The notes beneath the pieces are model-generated. The model was not told where the DNA came from and did not search any database. It saw nothing but the letters and a program-made list of their open reading frames with translations. Below are positions 6,802 to 9,539 of a stretch of 9,539 nucleotides of DNA, piece after piece; the first letter of the stretch is position 1, and every line of letters begins with the position of its first letter. The DNA comes from Proteobacteria bacterium UBA6908 (GTDB lineage: Bacteria > Pseudomonadota > Gammaproteobacteria > Acidiferrobacterales > UBA6901), in contig DKBE01000080.1 in the NCBI GenBank assembly GCA_002451085.1, positions 20,491 through 30,029 of the forward strand, written 5' to 3'. The position numbers and the translations under genes are program-made.

Positions 6802-7788
6802 CTAGATCTCACGTCGTCCACTGACATTCATCAACCGGACCGCCTCGCTGTAGGCATGGCGCTTGTACTTGTCATTGGTCGGACCGACAGTTATATCGCC
6901 AAGCGAATACGTCTTGGTGTCCTGGTAACCAACTGTTTCCCGGGTATTACGGGCCAGCAGGTGAAGGCGCACCGAGGTCACATTGGCCCAGTCACTCACG
7001 GTCGACGGAGTGGCGGTGTAACTGTCGCTGGCACCATCACCGTCGCTGTCAACGCCATACTGAACGCGCAATTGATCAACGCCTTCCACCAGTGCGGTGG
7101 TGGTCCAGGCCAGGGTCGTTCCATCACTGACCAGCTCCAGACGCTTGAGGGTGGGACGGGGAAAGCCACCATCATCGCCCGCACCGGAGCAGGCCGTGCC
7201 AGAAGCCGGCTTCGAGCACGGGCTAATGAAATAGATTTGTACCGCAAACGGATGTATCGGCGCGGCACTTCCGGACTTAGTGGTCAGGCTGAAGCTGGCG
7301 GCATTGCTGCCAACGTCGAGCTTGAACTCGCTACCCATGCTTTGCAGGTAGGGTGTCGGGTTATCAAGACTGCCGGACAGCTCCGTACTGGTCATCGCCC
7401 GGCGGATAACCAGTATATCCGTGCCGCTCTTGAAATTGGCATCGGGCAGACAGCTGATGGGTGAACTTGCTTGTTGTGAGTAGCCCTGCACCGGCAACGG
7501 CAGCGCGTCCTTCAAGCCGGTCACGGTCGTCACGCACGGATCGGGCAGCGAGGCGGGCGTGCTGCCCGAGATTGAGCCCTCGCCGTAGTAGCCGGCGTGG
7601 CGAAGCTCGCCGGCAAGCAACTGCATTGCATAGCGGCCGTTTTCGACCTGCTGCATGCTGTTGTCGAGGTCGGCACGGGCGCGCGTATTGTCGATCAACA
7701 AGCTGCTGAGCACGACCAGCATCAGGATGCCGATGGTGAGGCCGATCATCAGCTCTACAATCGACATGCCGCGCTGGAGTTTGATCAT
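6802..7788 (-). CDS. pilW: Minor pilin PilW
   Basis: A 328-residue, long minor pilin. The leader MIKLQRG is followed by MSIVELMIGLTIGILMLVVL: cleavage by PilD after G7, Glu at mature +5 and the hydrophobic assembly helix. Conserved PilW features include NGRYAMQLLAGELRHAGYYG (50-69) after the helix and a C-terminal block with LVEGVDQLRVQYGVDSDG, containing the acidic loop D-S-D-G-D-G-A-S-D (247-255, DxDxDGxxD). Length fits the family. PilW links the other minor pilins to PilX and PilY1 in the inner-membrane priming complex and at the pilus tip. Its ATG follows the pilV stop by nine bases, and the ribosome binding site AGGGA (five bases before ATG) overlaps that stop, so translation is probably coupled. 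Cysteines 85, 113, 191 and 200 could form disulfides. Confidence 0.92.
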   Translation of the reverse strand: MIKLQRGMSIVELMIGLTIGILMLVVLSSLLIDNTRARADLDNSMQQVENGRYAMQLLAGELRHAGYYGEGSISGSTPASLPDPCVTTVTGLKDALPLPVQGYSQQASSPISCLPDANFKSGTDILVIRRAMTSTELSGSLDNPTPYLQSMGSEFKLDVGSNAASFSLTTKSGSAAPIHPFAVQIYFISPCSKPASGTACSGAGDDGGFPRPTLKRLELVSDGTTLAWTTTALVEGVDQLRVQYGVDSDGDGASDSYTATPSTVSDWANVTSVRLHLLARNTRETVGYQDTKTYSLGDITVGPTNDKYKRHAYSEAVRLMNVSGRREI

Positions 7789-7797
7789 GGCGATCCC

Positions 7798-8391
7798 TCA
7801 GTCCAGTTTGGCCAGCTGTACCACGGCACTCACCGCACGACGCTGCGCATCATCGCCATAGGTATCCTTGGCACAGCTTAAACCGCTGGACGGCGCGGTG
7901 GTTTTCATCAAACCCTGCCAGGTCACCGTCACGACATACACATCATTTGCGGCGTCGTAAGTCACGCAACCACGCGCCCCGACCATGGCGCCAACGTTGT
8001 TGTTGCCAATCTGCTCGGAATTGCCAAGCAGCAGGTTGTGCCACTGGCCAAGATCAGCCACGGCGGCATTCTGCTGGGCGGTCTTGCCGGCGCCGCTGGC
8101 GCAGCTGCCGGGGGCCGTTTCACCGGTACCCAGATACGGAGTACCGGTCGAGAGATCGGTGATGGCGTAGCATGACGCGGAAGCGCGGTTGGCGCTCAGG
8201 CGTGACACCATGTCCTGCAGCAGAATCACCGCCTGGGCACGTTGGTAGGATTCCATTTCCAGCTGGCGCGTGCTGGCCTGTAGCTTGGCCACGCCCAGCA
8301 ACCCGATGGCCAGAATCACGATCGAGATCAAGACTTCCAGCAGCACATAACCGCGCTGGACATTCATAATTTTTGTTTGGCGGATCAACAT
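7798..8391 (-). CDS. pilV: Minor pilin PilV
   Basis: A 197-residue type IV prepilin. The leader ends NVQRG (cut after G14) and is followed by YVLLEVLISIVILAIGLLG, with Glu at mature +5 and the LxEVLISIVILAIGLLG signature typical of PilV. Cysteines 74, 97, 142 and 173 are available for disulfides. PilV joins FimT/FimU, PilW and PilX in the minor-pilin complex that initiates fibres. The ATG at 8391 overlaps the end of fimT by seven bases. A second in-frame ATG at 8367 would give a shorter, more usual leader (MNVQRG) but has no ribosome binding site, whereas AAGG and GGTGA lie just before the first. Both are possible, and the mature protein is the same. Confidence 0.92.
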   Translation of the reverse strand: MLIRQTKIMNVQRGYVLLEVLISIVILAIGLLGVAKLQASTRQLEMESYQRAQAVILLQDMVSRLSANRASASCYAITDLSTGTPYLGTGETAPGSCASGAGKTAQQNAAVADLGQWHNLLLGNSEQIGNNNVGAMVGARGCVTYDAANDVYVVTVTWQGLMKTTAPSSGLSCAKDTYGDDAQRRAVSAVVQLAKLD

Positions 8392-8861
8392 TCGTTCACC
8401 GCCTTGCCGCTGAGATCCACGGTCAGACAGCGCTTGCTGATACCGGTTTGCGTGGGAGATACGTTTAATTCGAAGGTCGGCGTGCCGCTGCCGGCGATCA
8501 GGCGGCCGGTGTGCCGATAGGTAATGCTGGCGGCACTGGCCGTGATGGCGATGTCACTGATGGCATCGTGCTTCATGATGGTGTCATCGCCGGAAGCACC
8601 GGCGGTGGTAATGGTCCAGCCGTTCTTCCAGTCACTGCCGATGCGGGTAATGACAACATCCTGGTTGCGCTTGGTGGCCTCGCTGCGCGCCAGTATCAGC
8701 GAGCTGGTCAAATCGTAGGAGGCATTGCGGACACGCTGGTTGAGCATGAAGCTGCGCATTGAAGGTACGGCCAGGCCCATGATGACCGCCATGACCAGCA
8801 GTGTGATCATCAATTCGATGATCGTGAAGCCGGAATGCCGCAGGGTTGCTCGCCGGATCAT
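8385..8861 (-). CDS. fimT: Minor pilin FimT/FimU (GspH-type)
   Basis: The 158-residue product has leader MIRRATLRHSG, cleavage after G11 and FTIIELMITLLVMAVIMGLA with Glu at mature +5. The GspH/FimT pattern continues with VPSMRSFM, the SSLILARSEATKRN helix (53-66), a W-K-N-G-W element (78-82), HTGR (117-120) and a terminal cysteine pair C145/C158. In FimU-type proteins this subunit joins the tip complex to the major pilin; FimT paralogues bind DNA during uptake through a C-terminal GRxR motif, which is G-K-A-V here (152-155). That favours a structural, FimU-like role, although the symbol fimT is commonly used for this position. The ATG at 8861 has GGAG six bases upstream, clearly better than an upstream in-frame GTG at 8879 that would overlap pilE. 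It starts 11 bases after the pilE stop. Confidence 0.88.
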   Translation of the reverse strand: MIRRATLRHSGFTIIELMITLLVMAVIMGLAVPSMRSFMLNQRVRNASYDLTSSLILARSEATKRNQDVVITRIGSDWKNGWTITTAGASGDDTIMKHDAISDIAITASAASITYRHTGRLIAGSGTPTFELNVSPTQTGISKRCLTVDLSGKAVNEC

Positions 8862-8867
8862 GGTTGT

Positions 8868-8871
8868 CTCC
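8868..8871 (-). promoter_or_regulatory. Ribosome binding site deciding the fimT start
   Basis: GGAG on the reverse strand, six bases before ATG 8861, within the 11-base gap after the pilE stop. It favours this start over the in-frame GTG at 8879, which lacks a leader-like context. Confidence 0.6.
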
Positions 8872-8872
8872 G

Positions 8873-9277
8873 TTACCACTTCCCGCTCTTGGTGCCATCG
8901 CTTTTAAGCGTGAGATTGCCGTCACTCGCCTGCATCGTTCCCGTTTTCGGCGTCGCTGTGATCAGGAAGGTCGGCGGTGTGGCCGCGCTATTGACGTCGA
9001 TCTTCACGTCATAAAATTTCGTGACTTCGTTGGGTGCGGCGATCAACCCGCCGGTGGTGCCGAGGGCCGCGGTGTTGGCAGCCGCCACGTAGCCGCGATT
9101 GTCGAGCATGATCTGTTCTTCACGCCCGGCCAGCGACATCATGTAGCTCTGGGCGGCGGCGCGATTGCCTTTAACGACTTGATTGCGATAGGACGGATAG
9201 GCGATGGCGGCAAGTATGCCGATGATCACCACCACGATCATCAGCTCCATCAGGGTAAAGCCTTTCTGTCTCCGCAC
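8873..9277 (-). CDS. pilE: Minor pilin PilE (type IV pilin-like), GTG start
   Basis: From the GTG at 9277 the product is 134 residues: a six-residue leader (M)RRQKG, then FTLMELMIVVVIIGILAAIA, an almost ideal type IVa pilin N-terminus with PilD cleavage after G6 and Glu at mature +5. The globular part has the PilE layout: YPSYRNQVVKGNRAAAQSYM, a FYDVKI beta strand and a C-terminal LTLKSDGTKSGKW block ending in Trp. The cysteine pair usual in PilE (before the LTL strand and next to the final Trp) is absent; the protein has no cysteine. An upstream ATG at 9313 would give an 18-residue leader and no better ribosome binding site. As first gene of the cluster it is a minor, not necessarily major, pilin, since the rest of the operon is the tip set. 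A major pilin role cannot be excluded. Confidence 0.88.
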   Translation of the reverse strand: MRRQKGFTLMELMIVVVIIGILAAIAYPSYRNQVVKGNRAAAQSYMMSLAGREEQIMLDNRGYVAAANTAALGTTGGLIAAPNEVTKFYDVKIDVNSAATPPTFLITATPKTGTMQASDGNLTLKSDGTKSGKW

Positions 9278-9285
9278 CGTCGTTT

Positions 9286-9289
9286 CTCC
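9286..9289 (-). promoter_or_regulatory. Ribosome binding site deciding the pilE GTG start
   Basis: GGAG (within GGAGAAA) on the reverse strand, eight bases before GTG 9277. Together with the resulting normal six-residue prepilin leader it supports the GTG over the upstream ATG at 9313. Confidence 0.6.
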
Positions 9290-9306
9290 AGACCAAAAAC
9301 CAGCCT

Positions 9307-9328
9307 CCGGCATGTGTCGTCATGCCGG
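9307..9328 (-). promoter_or_regulatory. Perfect 8-bp hairpin in the pil operon leader
   Basis: CCGGCATG and CATGCCGG form a perfect inverted repeat around a six-base loop. It lies 29 bases upstream of the pilE start. On the reverse strand it is followed seven bases later by a TTTTT run. It could be an mRNA leader element, a protein-binding palindrome or a terminator for transcription arriving from the right; the seven-base gap before the T-run argues against a standard terminator. Its function is unknown. Confidence 0.5.
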
Positions 9329-9374
9329 CCATCCCTTCAGCAAACTGCGAGGGTCTTCCCTGGAACTACTGGAA

Positions 9375-9390
9375 TGCATAAAGCGGTCCA
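9375..9390 (-). promoter_or_regulatory. Candidate -24/-12 (sigma-54) promoter of the pil operon
   Basis: On the reverse strand TGGACCGCTTTATGCA has the invariant GG and GC exactly ten bases apart and matches nine of the twelve defined positions of TGGCACG-N4-TTGCA. Transcription would begin near 9365, about 88 bases before pilE, placing the hairpin in the leader. Pilin genes in some proteobacteria are known to use sigma-54 with PilR; its use here is inferred. Confidence 0.4.
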
Positions 9391-9539
9391 GAATTGATCC
9401 GTATTCTGTTCGACCACCAAATACCGGAACGCGCACCCCACCCACGGCGCGCCCTCGTTAAAATTAGCCGACGGAATTGATCTTTCAAGAACAACGGGTG
9501 AATAAAGCCTGAATTCCACGGCAATCCGTCTCCCGCACC

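Larger units (their letters stand above)
9278..9539 (-). other. Non-coding leader upstream of pilE
   Basis: No convincing gene lies in these 262 bases. They hold the pilE ribosome binding site, the hairpin and the -24/-12 candidate listed separately. A poor sigma-70 alternative is TTGAAA (9483-9488) with TAATTT (9461-9466) at a 16-base spacing. The region also includes a 60-codon leftward reading frame (9337-9519) without recognisable features. Whatever gene lies to the right is outside the window. Confidence 0.5.

Noticed and set aside
6717..7745. Similar bases in pilW and pilX (near GCACGACCAGCAT)
   Set aside because: They encode the same LMLVVL-type hydrophobic helix in two pilin paralogues; explained by homology, not a mobile or regulatory repeat.
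9489..9497. AlgR-like box (CCGTTGTTC on the reverse strand)
   Set aside because: Seven of nine matches to the Pseudomonas AlgR site, but a short single site in an organism of unknown lineage is not enough evidence.
9337..9519. 60-codon leftward frame upstream of pilE
   Set aside because: It starts with GTG, has no convincing ribosome binding site, and overlaps the candidate promoter; no family resemblance.

Overview
The window looks like a GC-rich proteobacterial chromosome segment, most likely betaproteobacterial. That is inferred from gene content (a dapC-dapD pair and a complete minor-pilin cluster in the order pilE-fimT-pilV-pilW-pilX-pilY1) and protein style, not from any marker gene. 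No RNA gene, insertion sequence, CRISPR array or phage gene was seen.

Left part (1-1710): two lysine/diaminopimelate genes read leftward, dapC then dapD, 25 bases apart. dapD runs off the left edge. They catalyse adjacent steps of the succinylase branch of meso-diaminopimelate synthesis. A TATAAT-type promoter for dapC lies in the short divergent gap, with its -35 box inside the start of the rightward gene.

Middle (1711-3246): a rightward EamA/DMT-type ten-helix transporter is convergent with a leftward 188-residue helical protein of unknown family, and their 3' ends overlap by 36 bases. Between that protein and the pilus operon lies a hairpin with a short U-rich tail that probably ends the pilus transcript.

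Right part (3247-9539): six tightly packed leftward genes (overlaps of 7 and 1 bases, gaps of 4 to 11) encode the minor pilins PilE, FimT/FimU, PilV, PilW and PilX and the large tip protein PilY1. Together they form the tip/priming complex that starts type IV pilus assembly, with PilY1 as exported tip adhesin and surface sensor. The 262-base leader upstream of pilE holds a good -24/-12 (sigma-54-like) match and a perfect 8-bp hairpin.

I found no wholly new system. The points worth a second look are internal to the pilus operon: acidic DxDxDG calcium-type loops in three successive proteins (PilW, PilX, PilY1), a degenerate MIDAS in the PilY1 vWA domain, a FimT lacking the GRxR DNA-binding motif, a cysteine-free PilE, the possible sigma-54 promoter with leader hairpin, and the unrecognised 188-residue gene.
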